Below are positions 38,501 through 48,828 of a stretch of DNA of 64,000 nt, piece after piece. Both the position numbers and the translations under genes were made by a program. The DNA comes from Pelodera strongyloides. Lineage: Eukaryota; Nematoda; Chromadorea; Rhabditida; Rhabditidae. The notes beneath the pieces were generated by a model. It made no database searches and was not told where the DNA came from. It saw only the letters and a program-made list of their open reading frames with translations. The stretch is from the NCBI GenBank assembly GCA_036852015.1, contig JAANDG010000155.1:124001-188000 (forward strand), in the 5' to 3' direction. Every line of letters begins with the position of its first letter. Position 1 is the stretch's first letter.

Positions 38501-41500
38501 TATCCGATGAATCAGAGGCCGTATTCACCAGCACACAGGGAGCCCTCCCTATGCACCCCGAATCTCTTCTGCTCTCGCACTCTCTACGCACTCTTTAGCT
38601 CCCTAGCTGGGGAGGCCAGGTGGGGCCCCCGGCATGTTGGTGAATACGGCCTCTGAGGTAGTTAACGATGCAACGTGTAAGCTCTTAACTTACCGTCGGT
38701 GGCTTCATCACTCTATCCTTCGCCCTCTCCCTCGTGGCACTTCTCCTTCGTACCGGTGTGAAGACTTGCTTAGCGAACGAATCCCGGATACCGCCAAAGA
38801 TGGAACTGCCTAAAAGGTAAGATTCTTGCAATACTTCTTTAGATTTAACCGCAAATATTAATTACCAAATGATTTTGGATAATGTACAGCTACAGTACCC
38901 AACTACTAATTGGTTCTCATCAAAATCGAGTATAAACTGAATAAATTTCAAAATTAGCGTAATTTAATTTCAAAATTGGCCTGTGCAAAATCAGCATACG
39001 TTTCATTTCCACAGTGCAATAAAAGCTCATATAAAATAACATTATTTTACAATTTCAAACTGTAACAGTCATTTCTACAACTGTAATTAAAACCACATTT
39101 ACTTTGTTGAAATTGTAGTCAATTTTCGTAACTCACTTTGCGATACGAAAGGAATTGCAGAAATAGAATACAAGCGGAGAAAGTTCATAAAAAAGATGCC
39201 ACAGATAAAGTTCTCTCGAAGATTAAATCGAGAAAGAATGTAGTTTGTAGGCTACTAAAGGACGGGAAATAGCGTGCGTTTTCCGGAGGCATCAGAAGAA
39301 AGTTAGCGCGAAATAGAATACAGCTATTTTTTTTTCTGCAGGAGTGGAGGGTAAAATATTTAAATGACAGGGTAAATATAATATTTCTGTGTTTCTTGGC
39401 GAAGATAAATCTTCACTGATTAAAGCAATATATCGGCCGGTTTTTAATCATATTTTGGCAATTGCATTCCCATATGTTGTATGCAAATGAATATAGTTAG
39501 AATAAAAATCGCGCAGTTTTTTTGTATACACTAAATGGGAACACAGTGTCTATCATACCTTTCAAAAACCAGCTGGTATACCGCTTTAAAACATTTGCCT
39601 ACGGTATGCTCCAAGTTCCAACACTCACCCTTGAAAACCTCTCCCGTACTGTATCCGAGTATCCTTGAAGTGATAGATCTCTTCTCCGGAATTGCTATCT
39701 TTTCTGCGGTCATTGGGCTGAGGGAACGACGTCGACAACCTTAGTAAATTAAGGTAAAAAAAGTTATTCAACACAGTTATCTGTACAATCAACATGAGGA
39801 CCAAGCGCAAGCCAAGCGGAGTCAAGACGGGCTGACGTCAAAGAAGAATCAAAATAGTGTGAGTCTTTTTTTATGACCATGAAGAGTGAAGACCTTACCA
39901 TAGTCCTGGTCATCTGACGTCTGCGGAATATAAGAATGTCTTCTTCTCTGCAGAAGTTCGAATGTTGTCAGCTTTTGCAGCTGAAAACTCATGTCATTAC
40001 GGAGTAAGTGCCATGGCTATGGCATCCAGTATCTTTCCATATCACCCATAAATCTTCATCCTTCATTTATAATGCTGAACGTAATACGTTAGTAACAGTT
40101 ATGTGCCCGCTATACTCTTTCTTAACGCGGCATAACATCCGGTTTTTTTCATGTATGTGCCCCAATAACTGCGCTATACTGCGCGATTTTTAGTCTAATC
40201 ATATAAATTTGCATACAAGAGACAAGAAAAAGTGGTTCGGAATATTTTTCCAAAACGTTCTCTACGTTAATTTACCTGCGGATCGACAATTCTCGGCGAA
40301 TCCATGTCAACGGCCACACTAATTCGTCTGAACATCTCCAGAAGTGGAGATCTGCTCCGGGGACGACGTCCTGTTGTGGGAGTCTGCGCCCGGGGAGTAT
40401 TCAATGGGGTGGTCTGCAAAATAAATCTCTTGCGCTTCAAAATCGCGCTCCTTTATACAATAAATACAAGTTGAGGTTAGACCCGTCTTCGCAAGAGATC
40501 TGAACTCCGCGCGGGTCCCGTGCCTGAAATACACAGTCCAGCCTTACGCAAAATATCTCAGAGATGCGAGATGCGAGTACTTCACATCGAAGTGACCACT
40601 GATGGATACATAATGTGTTCATTTTAAAACGCTTCTTTAGTCACGATGAGTTGTCTATAGAGCAGTCTATGCAAGTATATAGAGATTACGACCATTTTTG
40701 GTATGATCTTTCATACGACGGGCTATTCGGAACGTAAGTTACTGTACCCACCGACGGGACGTATGTCTCCGCACCAACACTCCTCGACGTCATTGTACCG
40801 GAGGTGAGACGAGAATTACGGCGACCATTTCGACACTGAAGGACTTCTAATTATAACAATTTCAATGTTCATTTATCCGTTTGTGCACAGTCGCGTTACT
40901 AATGCGAAAGCTAAATTTTACTATTGTTAGAATTACCGACTCCTATTTTGCCACCTTCTTTTGTGGTTATTTTTATAGGCATAACTTATTGCACGGGGAA
41001 TGGGGTGAAGATACGTTTAAATTATAAAGATAAACCTGGTCGCCCCCGTTTGCCACTGCCGCAGACATGAGACACAGAATAGATTCGGAATCAATTAGGG
41101 CAATACTTCCACTTTCACTATATCCCTCTTCTTCTTCGATGCTGGAATTAAAAGAGCTTATATATTTATCTCTCTCTCTCTCTCTACTCCCCCCCTCCCT
41201 CTCTCTTTCTCTCTCTCTTTCTTCATCATACACTCCACCTATCCACCTCTCTAGCTCGCAAATTCACGAATATTGATTGATATCAGTCTGTCAGATACCG
41301 TTTAAGGCCCGAACTACCAAAATCTCTAATCATACTAACCGATCGTCGACTAGAGAGTGTTCCGAGTGGAGATCTTCTACAGTCACAGACGGTGATACAG
41401 TAGTGGAAGACTGAGTATTCGATGAGGTGGCAGACAGCTGACTCGTGTTTGTCTGGGATCTCTCGGTTGAAGAAGCCCTCTCACAGTCTCTTCTAATACT

Positions 41501-43631
41501 TCCGTCGTCGGTCTGAACCTCGGAATCGACTTTGTGAAGATGATTCTGAAAAGTAGGTCTACATACTATTCGTTCAATGTAATGTCCAAAGGAGATGTGG
41601 TAAAAATCGGAAAAGTCTCAGAAATAAAAAACACTCAGTTTCTGATCCAAAGCGGATAAAGTTGAAATCTAGTTGAGCAAAAGGTGACGTTAGCGCAAAA
41701 CTTTGGGATCTACGAAATATTACACATACTACAGGGAGTCATTCATAGGTTGGGAAAATTTACTCCCGCAACATGAGAGGCTATCTCTCAGCGACATCTC
41801 CCCGCGGAAATACTCCTCTATACATTAAAGCGGTAATGTACGTGGTTTGTGCAAAGTACACTAGGCACAGTGTAACTCCATTCCTATGTATTATATGTGA
41901 TCTATGCCCTACCGACGTAGGCAGGTACAGCAAAAAAAAACATATAATAGGTGAAATAATTACTTATGAAATAACTAAGAAAAAGTCGATATCAATGAAA
42001 AGTCTTATCAGAGAGTCTCTAGGATACCTAGATAATGATTCAGAGTAGACGACAGAAGATTTGACACGAGTTGTAAACAAAAGGATTAAGTGAGAATCGT
42101 ATGACTGTAATCTTTTTCATATTAGTTTAATCCGCAGAAAGCCAGAATTCAAGGTTCAACTATGATGATGTAAGTGAGAATTTCAATCGATTATGTTTAC
42201 GGATGGAAAAATTAATACTAATAAATATGTTTGTTTGTTTGATTGTTTGTATGATGTACGTTACGCTGCATAATCCCGACTGGTAATGATAATAAAAAGG
42301 CTAACCTTTTTCCTCGACTCCCTATCAAGTTGTCTGAGGTATGGTGGAAGGGATTGATGCCTATATGAAGATGGCAGAGAACGATAGTCACCACTCAATA
42401 AAGGGGGTGAGAGGCAAGATGGACCTAGAATTTTGTTCAATAAAGAAACATAACGTCGTATGTTTCGTTTCCATAGTCCATAGGTCGACTCAGGACACGT
42501 AAAATACAGTTTATCCATTTATCCTCTAATCTCCATGGCCCATAGCACCCGAAAGCTCATCGTAAGCTGGTGCTTTATCATTTGGGTCCGCTAGATAGCG
42601 AAACGTTACATGTCAAGGTAAACAAGATGTATATCTGGCTATCATTGAAACTATAGCTTTCCTTACACGATAAATTCCCATATCGATAAAATTTCACGAT
42701 AAAAAATGATCGTGCACGAGCTCTGGCCTGTGACAATACGCGCATTTTTATCGTGTCGTGTAAGCTACAGTTATGTGCACGATAAATTTTTTCGCGCGTT
42801 ATCGTGTAAGCGCGCATATACGATACGATAAATTTTATCGTTATCGTGTAAGGCTGTGTTACATCGTTATCGTGTAAGGCAATTTATTGTGATCGTGACC
42901 GATTTATCGCGATAAATTTTTGGACATTTATCGCGCAGGGACGCTCTAATAGAAACGTGAAACCTACAGTATCTACTTTTAATGCGGTGTAGTCCCGGAA
43001 GCTAAAATACTCTAATAATACCGACCTAACTCTCTTGGCTGTTTTTGTTCAATCGCCAAAGGACTGGATGCTCGGTATCTGAGACTCGACCGCGTACTTG
43101 TGGTACGTTTTCGGCGGTGCGGCGAGAATTGTCCTCCGAAATAGCTTCGACTAAATATAGAATGAATAGAAAATTCACAATTAATTACTATAAGCATGTA
43201 AATGTTGTAGCAACTATACGACACGAGCCCAATTCGTACAATTCGCTTTTTTACTACAATGACAACGGCTAATGGTCCTTTTTCAAGCTATTTCACATTA
43301 TCAGCATTATTTATGGAACCCATAAGGACTATGACATTATAATAAGTTCTTCTCATTTGGCAAAAAAAATCTAAAAAAAAACGGGAAGGGCCATCCGCCA
43401 TCAGAGGCTTTTGAATGCATCAAAGATGCAACTAGCCAATCAAGTTGTAATACGAAGTCAAACGGATAGATGGCGTGACAATAGGCCGAAAGACTTCTGA
43501 GCAAAATGCAACAAATTAGAAAACTAAGAATTTTCAATGAAATGATGATATCCTATGAATGGGCAGCTTGTCCTCGAATGCGAGTAACAAGTATTGAAGC
43601 GATAATTGGATCAATTAGAATACATCTAATA

Positions 43632-43662
<31 letters not shown>

Positions 43663-46600
43663 GGGAGAGAGAGAGAGAGAGAGAGACGGGGAGAGAGATT
43701 CAGGAAGAGTGAGAGAGAAAGAAAGTGAGTGATTGAGAGATGAGATGAGAGGAAGGGAGGTGAGAGAGGCATGGAAGACAGAAGTGACAGAGGAGAGAGA
43801 GAGAGAGAGAGAAAAGAAAGAAAGTAGAGAGAGGGCCCTCCCTAAGTCCCTTCTTCTCCTACAGAAGTAGCGAGGATGAGAATTAGAGCAAGGGACCGAA
43901 GCATACATACAAATCTCCCCGAGGGATCGAAAATCACAGATTCAGGATCGAAACACTAATTGCAGTGAAAGAATTTCCTAGATTAAATGAGATCGCAGAA
44001 ATTCAAAGTCAAGATTCCAACTGATTTGCAACACTTCTGGGCTCCAGGACGTTGGGCAATACTTCAAAAAATATAAAACATGGAGATTGCAAGGAACGTC
44101 AAACAATTTAAAGCGAAATACCGGCCGGTTTTTGAAACACAACGAGTAAATCAGCATTCTTATGCAGCGTATGCAAATGAACGGAATTCGAGTAACTTGG
44201 CATAAATACGTAGGAATTGAGTTGTCCACGATGTGCTTCAAAAACCGGCCGGTATTTCGCTTTAAACATAGAGACGATCAACAAAACTGCTTACGTCTAA
44301 GTCTGATCTCTGTTCCATGAAAATATAAACTCCGTTATGGAAAACAATTTCAACGTAATCAAGTGTATGACATGATGACAACATGATGACAAACAATAAT
44401 CAACCAAATCTTAAAGCGAAACACCGGTCGGTTTTTGAAACGCATCGTGGACAACTGAGTTCTTACGTATTTATGCTAATTTACTCGAATTTAGCTCGAT
44501 TTTTGTACTCTAATTTATGTTCATTTGCATAAGCTGCATAAGAATGCTGGTATACCCGATTCGTTTCAAAAACCGGTCAGTGTTTCGCTTTATAGACAAG
44601 AAGAAGAATAAAGATCGCAAACTTAAGGCTAAATCTAGAAGTACGTGCGGTGTTAGATTCCATCGTATCTTATGCTACATTTCTCCTCAGCCTCGTGAGT
44701 ATCCGTATAAGCCTTGAGAATATCTCTATCCCCTATATTTCTCTTGTAATGTTCAATATCTCATAGAACATGCCTTCTCTAAATCTCTAAGAAATCTCTA
44801 CATTCTCTATTTCTCTACCGTTTCCCTATCCTGCGTCTCTTCAATCAACGTGCTATTTCGTCACTGATGGCTTGAGGCTTGACGCTGTGATTTGTAGGTA
44901 ATCTGGGCATCCAAATGTAGCGTTGCTTCAAGTGTGATGAACTCAATTAAGGGAAAAGAAAAGGGGATTAGGCAAAGCGGAAGACGACGAGAGAACTTCT
45001 CCAGGAAGAGACGCAGAGGAAGTGGTTAAAGATCACATATACAAAGTGGGAATAAGAATACAAAGTATTCATTTTTTTTCGAACCAAAAATTAAACATAT
45101 ATTTGAACTACTAAGGGAAGTTGATTGAATGGCCACGTGAAAACAGCTCACCTAGGGTTTAGTTTAGAGTTTATGTTTACTTTCAGAATGGCAACTGTAG
45201 GACGATATAGGTCTCATGGTTAACAATTGTTTAAATTAGGTTCAAAGAAACTGACTGTGATAGAGCAAAGTCCGTGGCGATGTTCAACGCGCCTTCGGAA
45301 ACGAAGCTGAAAATTGTTACTGACATACGCGTAAATCACAGTAAGGGCCATCTTCATTAAATCGGCCCAAGGCGACAAGTTAATCTTATGAAACTAAGAT
45401 GGTGCGCGGTGAGAACCAGGCGAAGGTAATCTGTTTTGTTTCGCCGCGCATCATCAAAGTTAACACAGTAACAGGTAACTACCATAAGAATCGCACCATG
45501 TACTGTGTATTTACAGCCTAAGGGGTCAGTTCCATAGAAAATGTTAGTCTCTGACTTCTGATTAAAGCGAAATACCGGCCGGTTTTCTGAAACGTATCGT
45601 GGACAACTGAATTCTTACGTATTTATGCTAATTTGCTCGAAATTAGCTCGATTTTTTATTCTTATTTATGGTCATGTCATTTGCATAGGCTGCATACGAA
45701 TGCTGATGTACTCGATGTGCTGCAAAAACCGCCCGGCATTTCGCTTTAAAGGATGAAGGTGCCCACCGTTGTCGTATACTTGCGAGAGGGTCCGTGTCTC
45801 CGAAGAAAAGCTGCTCGAGAATGGGAAGTGCCTTTTGATTAGTAAGAAGACTCAGCATAGAAGATGTCCTCCTACTCGATACAGTACATTGATCTCTCAT
45901 TGATTCCAACCAAACGGCTGAATAAGAATATGTACTGTAGCACAGCGAACTAGCAAAGATACAAGATATAATATAGGTTAATAGGTAAGCTTAACTATAT
46001 TTTCACTCTCTAACATAGTGAGTAACGATGAAAACTTCAAATACAGTATAGTAAAGATAAAAGTTTGAAATCATGGGCGATCCCTCCTGGCCCTAGCCCG
46101 AAGACGCCGAGCAATTTGTCATCTGGAACCCGTCGCCTACTGCTCAGGACCTCTGCGGAACATGTCATAAGCAAACATTGAAGCTGTTTTTTCACCCTTG
46201 AATAAAGGTGTACGCTCTTGAAGCGTAAAAGATAGTTTTGCGATTTCACTTGAAAAAGGGAATATATACTATCCCACCCCTAAACTACCGTACTCTTCTA
46301 ATGTTCGCCAACTTACTGTGCAATGAATTCAACGGAGGCGAGTATGGATGTTCAAGGAGCGCGCCTTCTGTGAACGCGAATACAACGTCGGAGAAGGTGT
46401 CGAAGGAACACGAGAAGATACCTGAATAGTCATCGACATGAAAGGAGGGACTTAACATCAGATCAGACACACACGAGGTAACGCACAGACATACTAACGT
46501 ATGCGCTGACACAAGGACACACGCACATACTGGCACGTATCACTGACACACGTTTTTGCGATGCTTATTGGAATTTCACTCACAATCAGCACTCAGAGCC

Positions 46601-48828
46601 GTTGTTCGTGTAGTTTACTAACAATAAGTTCTGTTACCTTTCCATGGTTGATTTCTGTTCCACGCAACTCGCTCACATGAGGAATTCAGCTAAAACAGCA
46701 GCATACGTTCAGTCTCTACGCCAATTCAAGAAATTTCAAAAATTTTTACGTACTGGTTATGATGAACATGCCGGCAGAGGTTCAAGGGTTCGATTACCCA
46801 GTTTATGGTGGTTTTTGGTAGTACTGGGACGTGTATAGTATAACATCATCTACAGTAATATATCTCTCGTATGTCTCTCTAACATGCCTATCGGCAACAT
46901 ATTTTTCCTGGAGGCACCACTGTATTTAGTCTGTGTAACTGGAATAGGTGCGCATAGCATAGACATGGATACGAAACTATATGTGAATACCTGAGATATA
47001 AACCATTCAAGATATAACCCACACAAATAGGCGAGGGCCCGTCTCCGACCCTTCTGTCCTCGATAGTTCCAGAATGAGTGACGAAAGAAATGGACGGCAC
47101 ACTCTCTTCTGATGTACACGGAACACCACAGAACTTCCAGTCATCGGAGGACAGAGCCTGGAAGAAAGCTAGCCTATAACTATAATTGACAATCCATCAT
47201 GAAATGATACTCTAACGTTTACAGAAATGCCGTCGGCAATACAGTAGGCAAGGCACAAGGGCCGTAAACGTAAATTAGATTCGAGTGCAGCATAATTTAA
47301 TTGTTATAATAATTATTCGAAGTTCTAATTCAGAACAAACATTACCTTGGCCGGAAGGATGACAACCTCTGCGTGTTCACTCGCATAAAGCACGTTGGAT
47401 GGACAATGCTGAAAGTTATTTATATAAATTGTCACCTGTTCAATATTTCCACATCAATTAACACAAATGTCAAATCCTTTCCTTTATTTCAAAGAAAAAC
47501 AAGATGTAGACAACAAAGCAAGCGGTGACAACTGCTACTCACGAAAACCACTCCATGTTACTTATTCGTTATCATATTAAACTAATGGCTGCACCAGGTT
47601 AAAATAACATAACATTTATTACGACAACAAAATGTATCGCGCAAGTTTTGTCAATATAAGTCCCTCATCAAATAATAAATAAATAATACTAATAAAACAG
47701 ATGAAAGAAAGCACTATAAAATCTAAAATAAATGACTTATGTCAGCATATTCACAGGAATAGAGCTGTGTTATCTTTACCTTTACATTTTTCTTTTTTCT
47801 ATTTGCAGGAATAGAGCTCAATCATAAGTTAGTGTTCCACATATAGTACAACCTACTTGATTGAGACATGGCTCGGACGAGTATTTACTTCCATTTTGTT
47901 TCGGAACAGTTAGCGATGAAGATCCATTACTCAGCTGAGAAGCACTAAAAGAGTAACCAGGTAGATATTTCAACCGTACCATGGTGTGGTTATTTTACCT
48001 ATGAGTCGTATGAGTGCGTGTGCATACAGTAGGAACGTGCTGACGAATCCTCTAGTACTGTACGTCAAACCCAGCGCGTGCCTACAGTACGCCTACATTT
48101 CAGGTAAAATAAGCAAATTTATGAGCCATGTACTTCAACGAAGATATTAGAGAGGCTGGCATTTGTAAAAAAAAAAACGAAGGAAATTCCGGGCGTAGTA
48201 CAGGGAGGCTAAAGAAAGGTTAAGAAACATACGCAGCCGCACTGATCCTTCTGCACACCAACATGTACCTCCTATTTTGTGGATCGGAAAAGAATTGTTG
48301 AAGGGCCGACTGAAAGTATCGATCGAATCATTCTAATAAACTAGAAGCAGCAAGTGATATCTATGTTAACCAGTCTATCTTCACTCAGTCCTATATGGGG
48401 GTTTCCAAGTATATCAAAAATTCGGTGTGATTCTGTATACTACCGTATTTCTGCACGAAACGCATTTATAATTTGAAAAATTGAAAAATATTCTCGTGCA
48501 GCTCCAAAATACTGTAAATTTTCACCATACTAGGAAACCCCATTACGTGCCAATTTTGTTCTGAAAAGTCATATAAGTCTACATGCCCGCCCGTTAGACA
48601 GTATCATACAGTAACTGCACTTATTAGCATCGCGTAAAGTATGGGTTTTATCTTATATGTATGTCAGCACCCTACCACTTGACGAGTAAAGTCTCTATCA
48701 TCATCTGCCCTGGCTACCAAACTCGAAACTCCCACATTATCTTAATGTTACCAATCACTTACCCTTAACCTCCTCTTCCTGTTGAAATCGATAGCTGAGG
48801 AAACAAGAGACCAAACTAGAACAATCAT
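32563..48828 (-). CDS. HLCS: Holocarboxylase synthetase / biotin protein ligase
   Basis: Thirty-five phase-matched exons, about 1152 codons: 48763-48828, 48233-48309, 47857-47944, 47346-47408, 47023-47157, 46638-46689, 46317-46421, 46151-46183, 45767-45917, 43026-43150, 42306-42424, 41336-41545, 40752-40835, 40276-40413, 39899-39980, 39629-39739, 38694-38809, 37980-38123, 37580-37654, 37273-37362, 37022-37111, 36693-36765, 36460-36549, 36318-36373, 36149-36268, 35796-35920, 35464-35583, 35176-35243, 34798-34958, 34546-34602, 34328-34385, 33923-34045, 33523-33595, 32972-33080, 32563-32634. Catalytic core: TSTMDI, ARQQTNGRGRGGNEF (biotinyl-AMP loop), RIKWPNDFYF (catalytic Lys), GVGLNVCNSQPTTCLNDML, then the C-terminal domain VVRGLDKWGFLQV and DDGNTFDMMKGLI. 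The middle part (ILVYTGGQDPLYQRVRD, ACLLLADTTGL, GKIIFVCENKLL) matches the animal HLCS N-domain. It attaches biotin to carboxylases. About 500 N-terminal residues (exons 1-17) have no recognised domain. The ATG at 48828 is the first in frame. Exon 12 uses a GTATGA donor to keep phase. Confidence 0.9.
33250..33431. mobile_element. TTAA-type inverted-repeat element, copy 4
   Basis: TTTGCGAAATGCCGGCCGGT at the left and CCGGCAGGTATATCGCTTTAA at the right. HLCS intron between 33080 and 33523. The left TTAA is degraded. Confidence 0.8.
34145..34173. repeat. (AAT)n microsatellite
   Basis: About nine perfect AAT units in the HLCS intron between 34045 and 34328. Confidence 0.9.
34657..34775. repeat. 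(CT)n-rich tract
   Basis: CT-rich, partly perfect CT repeat in the HLCS intron between 34602 and 34798. The ORFs across it (Ser/Leu-rich) are artefacts. Confidence 0.85.
36610..36660. repeat. (GA)n tract
   Basis: GA-rich run in the HLCS intron between 36549 and 36693. Confidence 0.85.
36865..36988. repeat. Diverged TTAA-type inverted-repeat fragment
   Basis: TTTATGAAACGTATC at the left and CATACGTTTCAAAACCAGGT...CCGCTTTAA at the right. HLCS intron. The outer left end is lost. A left-end fragment of the same subfamily (TTAAAGCGGTATAACATCCGG) is at 37379-37410. Confidence 0.6.
37727..37849. mobile_element. GGCCGTATTCACCA inverted-repeat element, copy 2
   Basis: GAGGCCATATTCACCACTC at the left and GAGTGGTGAATATGGCGTC at the right, 123 bp. 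HLCS intron between 37654 and 37980. Confidence 0.7.
38320..38372. repeat. (GA)n tract
   Basis: GAGAGAGAGGGAGAGA-type run in an HLCS intron. It creates spurious Arg/Glu-rich and Ser/Leu-rich ORFs on the two strands. Confidence 0.85.
38515..38654. mobile_element. GGCCGTATTCACCA inverted-repeat element, copy 3
   Basis: GAGGCCGTATTCACCAGCAC at the left and GTTGGTGAATACGGCCTC at the right, 140 bp, with a GC-rich centre unlike copies 1 and 2. It ends 40 bp from the donor of HLCS exon 38694-38809. Confidence 0.75.
39420..39589. mobile_element. TTAA-type inverted-repeat element, copy 5
   Basis: TTAAAGCAATATATCGGCCGG at the left and AGCTGGTATACCGCTTTAA at the right, 170 bp, with TTAA at both ends. 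HLCS intron. A left-half fragment, TTAACGCGGCATAACATCCGG, lies at about 40124-40200. Confidence 0.75.
41168..41225. repeat. (CT)n tract
   Basis: CT dinucleotide run with a C-rich interruption in the HLCS intron between 40835 and 41336. Confidence 0.85.
42590..42935. repeat. Cluster of TTATCG / CGATAA palindromic motifs
   Basis: Within 350 bp the words CGATAA/TTATCG and TTATCGTGTAAG (or reverse complement CTTACACGATAA) recur many times in both orientations, including AATTTATCGCGATAAATT-like palindromes and TTATCGTTATCGTGTAAGG. It lies in the HLCS intron between 42424 and 43026. Unit order is irregular, so it is not a simple tandem array. Confidence 0.65.
43630..43830. repeat. (GA)n microsatellite, 200 bp
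   Basis: Longest GA-rich stretch in the window, in the 2.6-kb HLCS intron between 43150 and 45767. Confidence 0.9.
44108..44265. mobile_element. TTAA-type inverted-repeat element, copy 6
   Basis: TTAAAGCGAAATACCGGCCGG ... CCGGCCGGTATTTCGCTTTAA, 158 bp, both TTAA ends intact. The left and right arms are near-perfect. HLCS intron 43150-45767. Confidence 0.9.
44411..44593. mobile_element. TTAA-type inverted-repeat element, copy 7
   Basis: TTAAAGCGAAACACCGGTCGG ... CCGGTCAGTGTTTCGCTTTAT. It carries matching base changes in both arms (ACACCGGT / CAGTGTTTC), so the arms of this copy have co-varied. Only 145 bp from copy 6. Confidence 0.85.
45562..45749. mobile_element. TTAA-type inverted-repeat element, copy 8
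   Basis: TTAAAGCGAAATACCGGCCGG ... CCGCCCGGCATTTCGCTTTAA, 188 bp. The right TTAA is only 17 bp from the donor of HLCS exon 45767-45917. Confidence 0.85.
48395..48543. mobile_element. GGGGTTTCCAAGTAT inverted-repeat element, copy 1
   Basis: Starts ATGGGGGTTTCCAAGTAT and ends CATACTAGGAAACCCCAT. Internal AAATTCGGTGTGATTCTGT and AAATACTGTAAATTTTCACC are shared with 54904-55033. HLCS first intron. Confidence 0.8.

Noticed and set aside
42306..42518. ATG at 42518 as the start of HLCS
   Set aside because: An acceptor at 42424 joins in phase with exon 43026-43150, which in turn chains up to 48828, so the ATG is probably intronic. An alternative start there is not excluded.
43506..43908. Arg/Glu-rich and Ser/Leu-rich ORFs over GA tracts
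   Set aside because: Products of the (GA)n microsatellite. The same applies to ORFs at 34593-34878, 38176-38437 and 40973-41276.
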